Under the pieces are notes generated by a model, which was not told the DNA's origin, ran no database searches, and was given only the letters and a program-made list of their open reading frames with translations. A program made the position numbers and the translations under genes. From Macrocybe gigantea (Eukaryota; Basidiomycota; Agaricomycetes; Agaricales; Callistosporiaceae): a DNA stretch of 64,000 nucleotides. This document shows positions 25,301 through 35,125 of the stretch, in pieces. The DNA is taken from positions 248,001 to 312,000 of the forward strand of contig SJRY01000143.1 of the NCBI GenBank assembly GCA_011319805.1, read 5' to 3'. The first letter of the stretch is position 1; every line of letters starts with the position of its first letter.

Positions 25301-26493
25301 TGCTACCGATGAGGTATGAAAAGTTGTGTGTGGTAGCGAAAGAGGGGCCAGTCGTCATGCTTAGCTGCACTTCGAGACGGAGTGATGCTATTGTGGTCTT
25401 ACCTCCGAGAGGCGAGCTTCTGCACGTTCCCTTGCCTGAAGTCACTGCTTCGACCGCAGAAGAGCAGCTGAAGAAAGTCAGAGATGGACTCTCTTCTTTG
25501 GGCATTTACTCCAGGCAAGCTGCTAGCATACGAGATACTCATGCAATGGACGTCGATTCCAACGACTCGGGGCTAGATGGTGCGGAGAATGACTTTGAAG
25601 CAGTGACAACTTGGCTTTGGAAATGTGTCGTCTCCCAAGTCTACAAGGCGCTGTATTCGGTAGGTGCAACGTAAAATCAACAGGATAGATGAACTGACTG
25701 GGGGATAAAGAGAAACATGAAAAAGGGCCGTTTGTGGTGGTGCCCTACCGGGCCGTTCACATATCTTCCTCTGCATGCGGCGCCACCTCTTGAGGATGAT
25801 GCCTTCGACCATTCGTACACCCCCACGCTGTCCGCACTGCTGAATGCGCGACAGAAGTATGCAAGATCGGCGTCGGCTAATCAGCCTGGTGTGGCTAGGA
25901 TCACTATGGTCGGTGTCCCAGAATTGCCTGACCGACCAGAAAAGAACCTCCCTGGAGTTGGGAAAGAGTTCGAGAGGATCACCTTGGCCGTAGGAAATGA
26001 GCGTGTCCGACCTCTCATAGGCGAGCAAGCATCCGTCGCGAATGTCTCATCGGCTCTCTTGGCATCTCAATGGATGCACATTGCCTGTCATGGGGAGCAA
26101 GATGTCAATGATCCGCTGGCGAGCCAGCTGGTCCTGTTTGACGGCGAGCTAAAGTTGGGTCAAATCCTGGACATGTACGTCCCTGACGCCCGGTTCGTTT
26201 TCCTCTCGGCGTGCGAGACCGCAATGGGAGACTCGGCGCTAATCAATGAATCATTGCATCTTGCTGGCGGCATGATTTTCGCTGGGTATTGTGGAGCGGT
26301 TGGGACCATGTGGTCCATCTCGGACGGCGATGCGCCGCAGCTGGCGGGTTTGGTTTATAAGAGGGTTTTCCAACAGGACAGATTGCCCGACGTTGCAAAA
26401 GTCGCTCATGCATTGCATATGGCCGTGCGGGCAATGCGGAGGAAGGGCTTGCCTTTCCATCGATGGGTTCCGTTTGTTCACTTAGGGATTTGA
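22387..26493 (+). CDS. TPR-repeat protein with C-terminal CHAT (caspase-like) domain
   Basis: Two exons (22387-25659 and 25711-26493) give 1351 residues. A short acidic N-terminus (about 1-45) is followed by some 15-18 TPR-like repeats to about residue 800, recognisable by recurring patterns of LA..Y..RF, DLD.AI and HP..P. A linker leads to the CHAT domain (about 1000-1351): WWCPTGPFTYLPLHAA, the catalytic histidine in MHIACHGEQ (about 1218), PLASQLVLFDGELKL, the catalytic cysteine in FVFLSACETAMGD (about 1259), and LAGGMIFAGYCGAVGTMWSI. Both dyad residues are present, so proteolytic activity is plausible. CHAT proteases belong to the caspase/separase clan, and TPR-CHAT proteins act in bacterial defence; fungal CHAT genes are sometimes linked to gasdermin-like cell death. 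The substrate is unknown, and no gasdermin-like neighbour is visible here. Confidence 0.9.
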
Positions 26494-26876
26494 GTGAAAC
26501 ATACGTACCGTAGCGTTTCGCCCACTTTGTCATCGACATGGCCAACGTAGAGACCAGAAGGGAGGACTTGGTATTCAAGTACAGAACTTGTATGCAACCA
26601 GGTCTCCAACAAGTAGTTCACCGTAGATCAACACGGCCGTAAAGTAACACAAAAACGATGATTCCACAATTCCCCAAGGAAGTAAGCATAGGGGATGTTA
26701 TCGAATCTGACGAAGGCATCGGCTTTTTGTCCAGCGGTTAAAAGCGTAGTTTGAAGGCGAAGTGAGCGAGCGACGAGCAGAACTGAATCAACCAGCAGCA
26801 TGTCACCCTGAATCAAGAAAATACAAGAGGAAAGTGCAGAAAGCTTGGTATAGGGGATTAATGCTGTATGGTGGAT
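26494..26876. other. Intergenic between convergent genes
   Basis: 383 bp between the stops of the convergent TPR-CHAT and LysM genes. It probably holds both 3' ends. No separate gene was seen. Confidence 0.5.
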
Positions 26877-27594
26877 CTAGAGCTCGTCGCAAAAAGGAAG
26901 GTCTTCGTCAGCGACAGGGTTGGTCTGGTGGTGAGCAACCGTAGGATTGGCGGGTGCAGCAGTGACGGGAATGGTGGCGCCCGGGAGGACGCTGGTATTG
27001 GGGGAAGGGGGAACCTGGACCTTGCCGCCAACGCAAAGAACCTGAATGAGGTGATAAGGCAGGTGAGCCCAAAGGTCTTACTGCCGAAGTGAAGAAATAT
27101 TACTGACTTCCCCAACGTAGATGTTAGTGCATTCCGAGTTGATCTGCGGGTTGTTGGCATAAAGTATGGTGGAGTTGATACCGTGTCGGATGGAAATTTG
27201 ATCACAAGTGTCGTCGGGGGAAACAAGGTAGGTCGTGGTGCAGTCCTCGCCGGTGTTCCCCAGGCAGATAGTCTGGCCAGGAGTCAGGTTCGAGCATGTA
27301 TCGTCAATGCCCGGGTTGACGACGCCGAGCTGGTATCTGAGGGAGAATGAGGTACAGAATAAACAACTTCTCTGGAAAACTCATTCTGGACTCACGTAGA
27401 GACGTTGTGGGCGGCAGAGATGCTGTCGCAGATGTCACCTGCCTGGATGGTGTATGAACGAGCGCAGGTCGCGAGTGCAGCTAAGGGTCAATAAAATTCA
27501 ACGGAAACGTCGCAGAAGGCCGGTTAAAGGGTCACTGACATTGGGCGAAGAGCGGGAGGGCAACAAGCGCAGCAACGACAGCTTGAGAGTACAT
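26877..27594 (-). CDS. Secreted protein with two LysM domains
   Basis: Predicted extracellular chitin-binding protein of the LysM effector type. Met at 27594 begins a signal peptide (MYSQAVVAALVALPLF). A first intron joins AQ to SALATCARSYTIQ; the second joins HNVST to YQLGVVNPG. LysM 1 runs from YTIQAGDICDSISAAH to TPGQTICL, and LysM 2 from YLVSPDDTCDQISIRHG to YVGEVLCV, each with paired cysteines. A last intron joins YVGE to VLCVGG. A Pro/Ala/Thr-rich tail follows and ends at FCDEL. No catalytic domain is attached, so it is a LysM-only protein, the class used by fungi to bind chitin or shield hyphae. The role here is inferred. Confidence 0.9.
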
Positions 27595-28386
27595 TTTAAT
27601 GAGTGGCTTTGAAAAAGAATGCAAGGAGAATATGGAAGCAAGAAGGACCGTACGGCGAGAACGGAATGGGCAGATGGGTGTGCAGACTTTGACAACGCTC
27701 GCTATTATATACATCGGCAAATTCCTTTAAGCTTGGCATCGCCATCCCCTTAGAAACCGCGCGCCAGCCGCCCCTCATTTTCAGCACCTGTTCCTTGCTA
27801 GAACTGTATATACGTATGGTTGTATCCATAGAAGCTGTATTTTTTTTTTGCTGAGGCAGGTGGTTTGCTCCGCCGCGCTGTATATATAATAACGGGATGG
27901 CTTTGCACTTCCACTCGGCATCTCTGCGCACGTTCGTGATTGATGTTGGTCACTGTACCTTTCCATCAACACATTCTGCGATAGAATCGCGGCGAAAAGA
28001 AACGAAAACGGAGTCCGAGGCTCTTTCACTTTGAATCAAACCGAATTAAGTTGCAGATACAAGACGGGGTCGATTTATTTGAATGCCATGTATCCTTGAC
28101 AGCTTGTGGTTGATTTCATGATATACCTGATGCGCTCATGCCGAATGGTTGAAACTTGAAAGACGTCAAGGAGGCTGAGATCATTACAAAGGTAGCATTT
28201 GCAATGACAGAACATCATCGCCGAAAAAAAAAGTCCATCAATCGGCAAAGGCATGACGTTGTCCTGAAGGTGAATTCTAGATTACCCCCCCCCCCTGGCA
28301 CAATCATAAGGGTTGCCGGTTAATATGTAAGCGATCCTTGAATGTGGTTGGTGGAAAAATCGTTGGGTACAATATATAGCGTTTGA
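27595..28386. other. Intergenic, no gene seen
   Basis: About 790 bp. It includes a T-run near 27840 and a C-run near 28287. No conserved coding stretch was found on either strand. Confidence 0.5.
27703..27711 (-). promoter_or_regulatory. Possible TATA box of the LysM gene
   Basis: TATATAATA on the minus strand, about 110 bp upstream of the LysM start codon. Position and sequence fit a core promoter element, but there is no experimental support. Confidence 0.3.
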
Positions 28387-31300
28387 TTACACTTGAACCA
28401 CGATTTCTTTTATCAGACCCATACCCAGTCGTTCAATTTCGCCAAGGACGCCGTTGTCATTCAAGATGACATGCCCTTTGTCTTTTGCTTTTTCGTTCTC
28501 CTGCAGATAGTTAAGTCGAAACTACAAAAGGCAGGGAAGTCGTTCACTTGCCTTCGCAACGGGGGCACTGGAAAAGGCACCAAGCACCCTGAATGGCCTG
28601 GGTTCCTTCAGGGTGGGATCCCACACCGCACCAAACTGATCGCCGCCAAAGGGATCGTAGAAGATTTTGAACGAATGAATGTAAGTCCGCTGCGATGTGA
28701 CAGTTGACGGACACGCTTAATACCCGTACGAGTTTGGAAAACGTACCTGCAAATCGTCAAACAGCGTACGTGCAGGGTCAAATCCTGGTCGAACAGTGTC
28801 CGTTGTATTGTCGTTTTGTAAATTTGCGTATTTGCCACGTAGTGACGTGTTATCCACGGAAATGTTCTGGTGATATCGAGTTAGAACAGAAGGGTCCAGC
28901 CGGACGACAAAGTCGTAGTCATTCGTGGGATGAATAAACATCGACTGTTCCAAAGCAATGAGCCCACATCACGAAGAACGGAAGCTCATACGCACTCGGA
29001 CATCGAGATTGCCATGCTCCATGTTGCCCAAACAGTCCCAAGTCGCCTTCGCAAGAGCCTTGATTCTACGAGCCACAACCGGATCTGGTCCGTGTGACGT
29101 CCAGACATGACCATCCCTATCCAACTCCGTAGATATTTTCCACACGCCAGCAGACGCGTAAGAGGGTAGCGTCGAGTTTACCTGAGACCCATCACCATCT
29201 TTGCCATAGAGCGGTACTTGCAAACCGTCCTCCCATTTCCAGTCCTTGAGGAAGGCCACCACGGAAGCGAATCCGCGCTCTTTGCTGCCGGGGACGCGAG
29301 CTCTGGAGTCTTTACGTTCCTCAGAACCAGTGGCGAGGCTCTTTCCGTCACCAACGAACTGACTTGCGCAGATGAGCTCAACAGCTTCGTCGCTGACTTG
29401 ACCGTGCAAGACCCAGTGCGAGGCAAGCCATCTCTTCACCAGCCTGACGGTGCCTGAAAATGCGTTGTACTGATGGGAAAGAGCAGCAATAGCTCGATGG
29501 TGTCGCGGAGCATGGATGAATCGCCTCATGTGAACTGACTTCGCGTCGACCGCATCATGATACTCCTTGTTTGGCCTGCCCTCCCCTGAAATTTCTGCAT
29601 GGTAACGTGCGGCAGCTTTCCAGTCTTGTTTTCGATAATTCGATCCAGCAACGTGGCTTCCCGATCATGCCATATCCTGGCGATAAAGGCCCATCCTTCT
29701 GGTGTAACAATCTCAAGACAGGCCTTATCAAGGATTTCGGACATGCTGACCCCATCACCGACCACGATCGAAGCTCGTAGCCCGTTGATGGACGACATGA
29801 GAGCGGAGGCGATGCGCTCGAAGAATGCAAACTTGATTTTTTGGGTTGCTTTGAGTTCGTCTGGCCACCTCGATGATTTTTCGAATTGAAGAACGATTTC
29901 TATCGGCGCGAGATACCGCGAGTTAGGGGGAGCAAGGGAGATAGGGATGTAGGTAACGGAACGGGACTGAACACGCTGGTATATCGTAGTTGCTCCGACA
30001 CAGGAGTGATGTTGAGAAGTGCTAGAGGAAGCTCATCCTCCAAGGCTTTTATCTCCTTGACGAGATTATCGAATGCTGTCAAAGCACCCTTGAAACCCGT
30101 AGCAACTTTCGAAGCCATATATTTGGAAGATATGGCTTCCGGTAGTCGCAATGTGGAATCGAATGAAGTTTGCCATGTCTGAACCGCATCTTCTCCAACA
30201 TTGAAATGACGTTTAAGAACATGGCGAACGATCATGGTGGGTATGTGAGCGCGCTCGTCGAGCGTTTTGACGTCCCATACGACACTCTCTATAATACGAC
30301 CGTCCTTGAACCGTCGTAATTCTGCCTTGTCGCCCCAAAAGTCACGGAAACGTCGACAATGCTTTCGTCAGATTCGTCTGCTGCAGGACCATGATCGACA
30401 AGACGAAAAGCACGCTCGGCATCATGAATCAGTCCAATGAAGACGATATTAGAGGTGGAAGGATGTGCTTGGGAGAGTTTACGTGGTGAAGTGGGCTTTT
30501 TGAGGATGGCAACGGCTCTTGTCCGGTCCCCAAGACCCTGGTGAAGGAGTCCATCCAGTGAAGCAAGGAGAGCGTTGCTAGCCAATCCGGAGTCCACATG
30601 TGGGGCCATCGAGGACGTCTTCGGTCTTGCCGAAGAGATGTCGACACTGTTTCAAAGTAGTCAGATTCACGACGGCGCTGCGGGAGCGGAACAACTAACC
30701 GAAGCACGACATCGAATCTGCTCGCCAGATCACGCTGGTCTTTCAAGAAAACCTGTGCAAAGGGGTCACTAGAGGAAGAATGCTGATCTAATGTTTCTAA
30801 GGTCCTCAAGGCATCTTGTTGAAGCTGGTACATGATTCAGAATGGGATAAATGGTCGATGACTGCAAAAACAGTGCTCACCAGTTCCACAGATCCCAATG
30901 GTACATCTGCAAGCAAGTTTACAAGGGAAGTCGAATCAACAAATACACATTGGTGGTTATTACGCCAGTCGTCTGGGGAATACTTCAAGAAATGTTATCA
31001 ATTGCCCGAATGGGTCAAAGATTTGAATACGACGAACTTTGTGCTGTCCATCTTTTGTTTTCATGAATATAGGCTCATTTCGAAAATCGTGTTTCGCTGG
31101 ATAATTGTGAATTCTCTGGGTGCATTTCGTGTGAATAATCTCACTTACACAGAAAATTCAAAGCAGCGCGGAAAAGCTGGTAGGAGCTCAGGCCCCTTCC
31201 CAATGGTCTCCGCTTGGACGTCTTTCCAGTCGGCACAGGTTCTTCTCCTGAGATAAGAAGAGCCAACAGCGCACCCCACCAGAATCCTCTTGATTCGAAA

Positions 31301-32677
31301 CCTGCGATACACGGTCGTGATCCGAAACCGTACCCACGTTGGTTTGCCCATATGCGCAGGAGCGCAAGTGCATCTGCGAACGCCGCAGATTCGTTTTTGA
31401 GAGCATGGGAGACAAGAAGATGGGACTTCGGTAGAAGGGAAAAGAGGAGGGCATTATTGTATGATGGTGTGGGTGTTCCAGATTCGGATGCCTGATTTCG
31501 AATATTAGAATGAGTTGGGGAAAGGTGTTTGAGATTGATGGGGCATTGATAGGAAAGAGTCGGTATGATGCAGACTTGAGCATGTAATTTGCTGAAGTCG
31601 GTCGGGGAATCGTCTGAAAACATCGACCAGCGTCATAAAATGTGAGCTTCGCGGGGAATTAATTGAGAAAACCTTTTTTGGGGATGAGAACCAGCTTTGT
31701 AAGGCGCGGGTCGTCTCCCAAGGAATCGTACAGTACGTCGACCTTGAAATCACTTTTAGAATTCTTGATTGCAGCTGCTATCGTAGCAAGATAGAATGCG
31801 CGTTTGTGGAAAAAACGACCGTCCAGATAGTCCTTCTCTTGGAAAAGGCTCTGACATGAAAATCAGCATGGTCCCGCGACGGAGGGAATTTTCTGACATA
31901 CATCTGGCATTTGGAGCGCAAGATCGACTCCGAATCGTAGTTCATCTTTCTGCTTGATGCTGAGCTTGTTGGCCCAGCTGCCGACTAACGTGACGTCGCT
32001 CGGTTTCTCAAAGGCAACTCTCCAGTTCGCGTCCTCGGTAGGAAGGGGTGAAGAATACGGGACGGAGACATTCTTCTTGAGCAGCTTTCTAGCAGCTTCC
32101 AAGGGATGCTGAGGTGCGACGGATGGAAGAGACGTGAGAAATGTATGCAAGGCGAGGAGAAATCGTTCCAGGGGCGGTAACAGGTATTCCTTTGGCCGTA
32201 CATTAGGTAGTAATGCGTCAATCTAAGCCATGGTGATAAAAGTCGACGAGCGTTCGCATGGGAAAAAAGGTTGGTCTACAACGCACCTGAAGTTTGAATG
32301 AATTCGACCGGAACAGATCTGCTGCATCTTTGATGGCACGCAATTCTTCCCCAGTCGGCAATTTCTTCGACGTTGGATGCCCTGCGCCGTTTGCGCTATT
32401 TTGCTGGCCAGAAATACCATCCCACTCGTTCACATCGCTCCCCTCCTCTACTTCGCTGTCCGATTCCGATCCAGAGTCTACAACCTCTGAATCGTTATTT
32501 GGCTCGCCCTGTCCTACGAACTCGTCTACCTCAGGCTTGTTATCTTCTTCTCGTTTTTTACCCTTTGAAATGAATCATAAAACAAATAATTAGCTCGCTG
32601 CCTCACATCGGATGAAAGAACAAAGAACATACCTTGGGCAAGCCGATATCCCTATCCCTCTTCCTCTTTACGCCCAT
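28387..32677 (-). CDS. UTP22: U3 snoRNP / SSU processome protein Utp22 (Nrap family)
   Basis: Nucleolar protein needed for 18S rRNA maturation (UTP-C complex; NOL6/Nrap in animals). Start Met at 32677 gives MGVKRKRDRDIGLPKGKKR, then an acidic stretch with GSESDSEVEEGSD. Conserved parts in order: LLPPLERFLLALHTFL, VTLVGSWANKLSIK, DVLYDSLGDDPRLTKLVLIP, ADALALLRIWANQRGYG, FWGDKAELRRFKDGR followed by SVVWDVKT, FIHAPRHHRAIAALSHQ with FSGTVRLVKRWLASHW, and IFYDPFGGDQFGAVWDP. The last exon (GHVILNDNGVLGEIERLGMG) is reached through a GC-AG intron and ends at 28387. Two places, about 29569 and 30355, need one extra base to keep frame. As the gene is normally essential, sequence error is the likelier cause. 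About 1150-1200 residues are expected. Confidence 0.92.
28501..28551 (-). other. GC-AG intron of UTP22
   Basis: On the minus strand the exon end AAG is followed by GCAAGT and the intron closes with CTGCAG. Removing 51 nt joins APVAK to ENEKAKDKGHVILND in frame, matching the conserved C-terminus of the family. GCAAGT is the canonical GC-donor consensus. Confidence 0.75.
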
Positions 32678-32982
32678 AGCAGACAGATGCAGAGAAACAA
32701 AAAATTGCACAGCCACAACAGGGAATGAACCAAACCAAGGTTCTAATTTCACGTCACCCTGTCTCCGCAACTTCGCCCGTCTCGCTCATATTTTAGAAAC
32801 CGGGTTCGAGATACATAGCATCGGCTCATCATCTATGAGAATCTACGGCTTGACTTGCTTGCGACGCCATCATCGGTTTACTCTGGAACGGTTTACACGA
32901 CGAACTGGTTTGTTTCTCCACCACATAAAACTGGACCCGCTGAGCAGAAGGGGAGGTGGACTGTAACCGTCACCTTTTACCC
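32678..32982. promoter_or_regulatory. Divergent region UTP22 / dimeric-barrel gene
   Basis: 305 bp between two divergent start codons; it must hold both promoters. No distinct motif was identified. Confidence 0.45.
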
Positions 32983-33767
32983 ATGATAGCCAAGACATTC
33001 TCCAATCCCGCTCAAGGCTTGATACTGGTCTATGCTGAGCCAGGTCCCAGGGTGCCAGAGAAGGACTTCCACGGTGAGTCATCCGTAATCGACCTGTCCG
33101 TAATCGTCATCCCTAACCTACATCCTTAGACTGGTATGAGAACGATCATGTTCCTCTTCGTCTAGAGGTTCCAGGTGTCTTCACCTGTGTTCGTTACAAA
33201 GCAATCGATTCTCAAACACCTTCTTGGCTTACGTTGTACGACCTCGCTTCTCCCGATGTCGCGCAGAGCGACGAATACAAGGCTCTGCCGAAAAAGGCCA
33301 CAGACCGGGAGAAGCAAATTATGCCCCAGCTTGCTACTATCAATCGCAAAACATACGAGCATCTCATATCCTATACCCATCCCAATACTCCCCGCTCATC
33401 TCTCCCAGCCCGCTTCGTCTTTATCGTCCACATGCAAGTCACCTTGGATGGCGAGGAGGAATTTAACAAATGGTATAACGAGGAGCATATGGGCCTGCTG
33501 GCCAAAATTCCTGGATGGTTGTGTGGACGCCGATATAAACTCATCGAGTCGGTCTCCCGGGGTGTCAAGCTGGAGCCCACAGACGACGTCAAGCCTTATG
33601 CTGATTATCTCGCTATCCATGAACTCGAGCGGGATGGCTTTCTGGGCCTCCCTGAGTTCAAGAATGCAATTCAGACGCCATGGAGGGAGAGAGTAGCGCA
33701 GTTCATTATCAACAGGGAGCTTAGGTTGTTCGAGCAATACAGAATTCACAAACGTTCCGCAATCTAG
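32983..33767 (+). CDS. Hypothetical protein, two-repeat dimeric alpha-beta barrel-like
   Basis: Two exons (32983-33073 and 33130-33767) give 242 residues; the splice joins PEKDFH to DWYENDHVPLRL. The protein contains two similar halves: LILVYAEPGPRVPEKDFHDW with YENDHVPLR, and FVFIVHMQVTLDGEEEFNKW with YNEEHMGLLAKIPGWLCGRR. The pattern of a hydrophobic strand, then FxxWYxxEH, then a P..GW segment is that of small dimeric alpha-beta barrel (EthD/ABM-like) proteins, here duplicated in one chain. There is no signal peptide. The family is common in basidiomycetes without an assigned function; enzymatic or stress roles would be guesses. Gene structure is confident. Confidence 0.78.
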
Positions 33768-34125
33768 TGTCGCCTGTGAAGTAATAAACGTCTAATGTAT
33801 TATGTACCTTGCAGTGATCTGGAGGGCGAGCGAGGTCTCGCCTGAGAAAATGGCGTGTATGACTTTGTATACTACTTCAGAGAATACAGCAAGCTAGTAA
33901 TTGATATGCGCTGTGAGCGGAGAGAGTGCACCCTCAGCTAAGCATCGACGTATCCGCCCTTCACGCACCCTCGCATGCTTAAACCGCCGATACATAGTTG
34001 TAGTTAGTGCAGCGAGTCTATCAGGATGCGCTACGGGTTAAGCGTGCCGGTATTCTCATCCTTGAGGTCCTCATCCGAACGCCCATAAGACATCAAACAC
34101 CAACTATACAGCCACAGTCGACACC
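33768..34125. other. Intergenic between convergent genes
   Basis: 358 bp between two convergent stops. It has simple flanking sequence with no coding or RNA signal. Confidence 0.5.
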
Positions 34126-34898
34126 TCAAATGAACCGCCTGAACGCCTCGTAGCATGACAATATGCGTTGCCTATTGTCCAAAGGCCTCATACCCTCACT
34201 GTAGCGGCGAGCGGGTCTCGGCACCTCGGGGAGATGTGCATATATAACGGTTTCCACCTCTGGATATTGTCCAAGTTGAACTGCTTTGGCAAGAGCGGCT
34301 GTAATGGGGATCTTGTAGAAAGTAGGCATAGTGCCCTTCATAGTGATCCCGGGCATAACCTTCCTCTCCAGGGGAGCCTGCCCCAGCGCTCGGACGCGAG
34401 TGCCATTGTTGGCGTTAAAGGCAGCGATTGCCTCGGCAATGAGCTGAGGCTCTGGGTCAGTGCCATCTAGGTATCGTTTGTCCTCCTGAACGAGAAGCAA
34501 GATGTCGAAATTATCGAGGATGCAGACGTCTGTCTTGGCGTGTCTCTCTTCGCCACAGATGAACAGGGGATATCCTTCCTGGTTCGCGCGACCCTGCCTC
34601 TACCGGTATACCCTAGGACGCGGAAGAGATTGACAGTAAAGTCGTCTACTGCAGACTCTTCGCCCGCAGGAGAGGTCATCGCGAGGTCTAGAGTGCGAAG
34701 GAGAGTGTACACCTCGTCGTGAAGAGCCTCATCCGGGCTGTTTAAAGTGAGGACTTCATTGTCGACCGCAGGGGGTGGAAGGCTGGGAGACTGGAAGAAA
34801 GTCACCGCGTCCCGATATTCGACTCGAATATTGTAAGCGAGGAGATCATTCTGTGTCCAATCAATTCCGGACTTGGCGCTGCGGATGAGGTTTGCCAT
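34126..34898 (-). pseudogene. Basidiomycete family protein, frame broken by one base
   Basis: Met at 34898 opens MANLIRSAKSGIDWTQNDLL, a start shared by a large Agaricomycete family of unknown function. The frame runs through VLGYTGRGRVARTRKDIP and is then lost; the conserved continuation LFICGEERHAKTDVCILDNF and DILLLVQEDKRYLDG is in another frame and reads on to the stop at 34126. The switch sits at a run of four G (plus strand 34566-34569) where one more base would restore a single intronless frame of about 257 residues. No intron with usable borders explains the shift without removing conserved residues. It is either a genuine frameshift or, more likely given similar breaks nearby, a missed base in a homopolymer. 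Function is unknown. Confidence 0.7.
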
Positions 34899-35125
34899 CT
34901 GAACAAGTATGCACACATGGAGACACATCCCTACATTTCAAACAGTCTCATGACTTGTTTGAACTTAGCTCGCTTTATCATGCCAACATGACACGGCCTT
35001 TTTCTTCCTCATTGCAACACATTGAATTTGCCCAATAAGAACAATTTAGCCACATTGAAGTTAAAATCCAAGAATGAATAAATGAATGCGGAATGAATTG
35101 AGTACTGGTGTAAACAGAAAAGAAT

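Noticed and set aside
26251..26481. Antisense open frame opposite the CHAT domain
   Set aside because: A shadow of conserved CHAT coding sequence.
28284..28297. Poly-C tract as regulatory or G-quadruplex element
   Set aside because: A lone homopolymer in intergenic DNA; no grouped runs. It may also be inaccurately sequenced.
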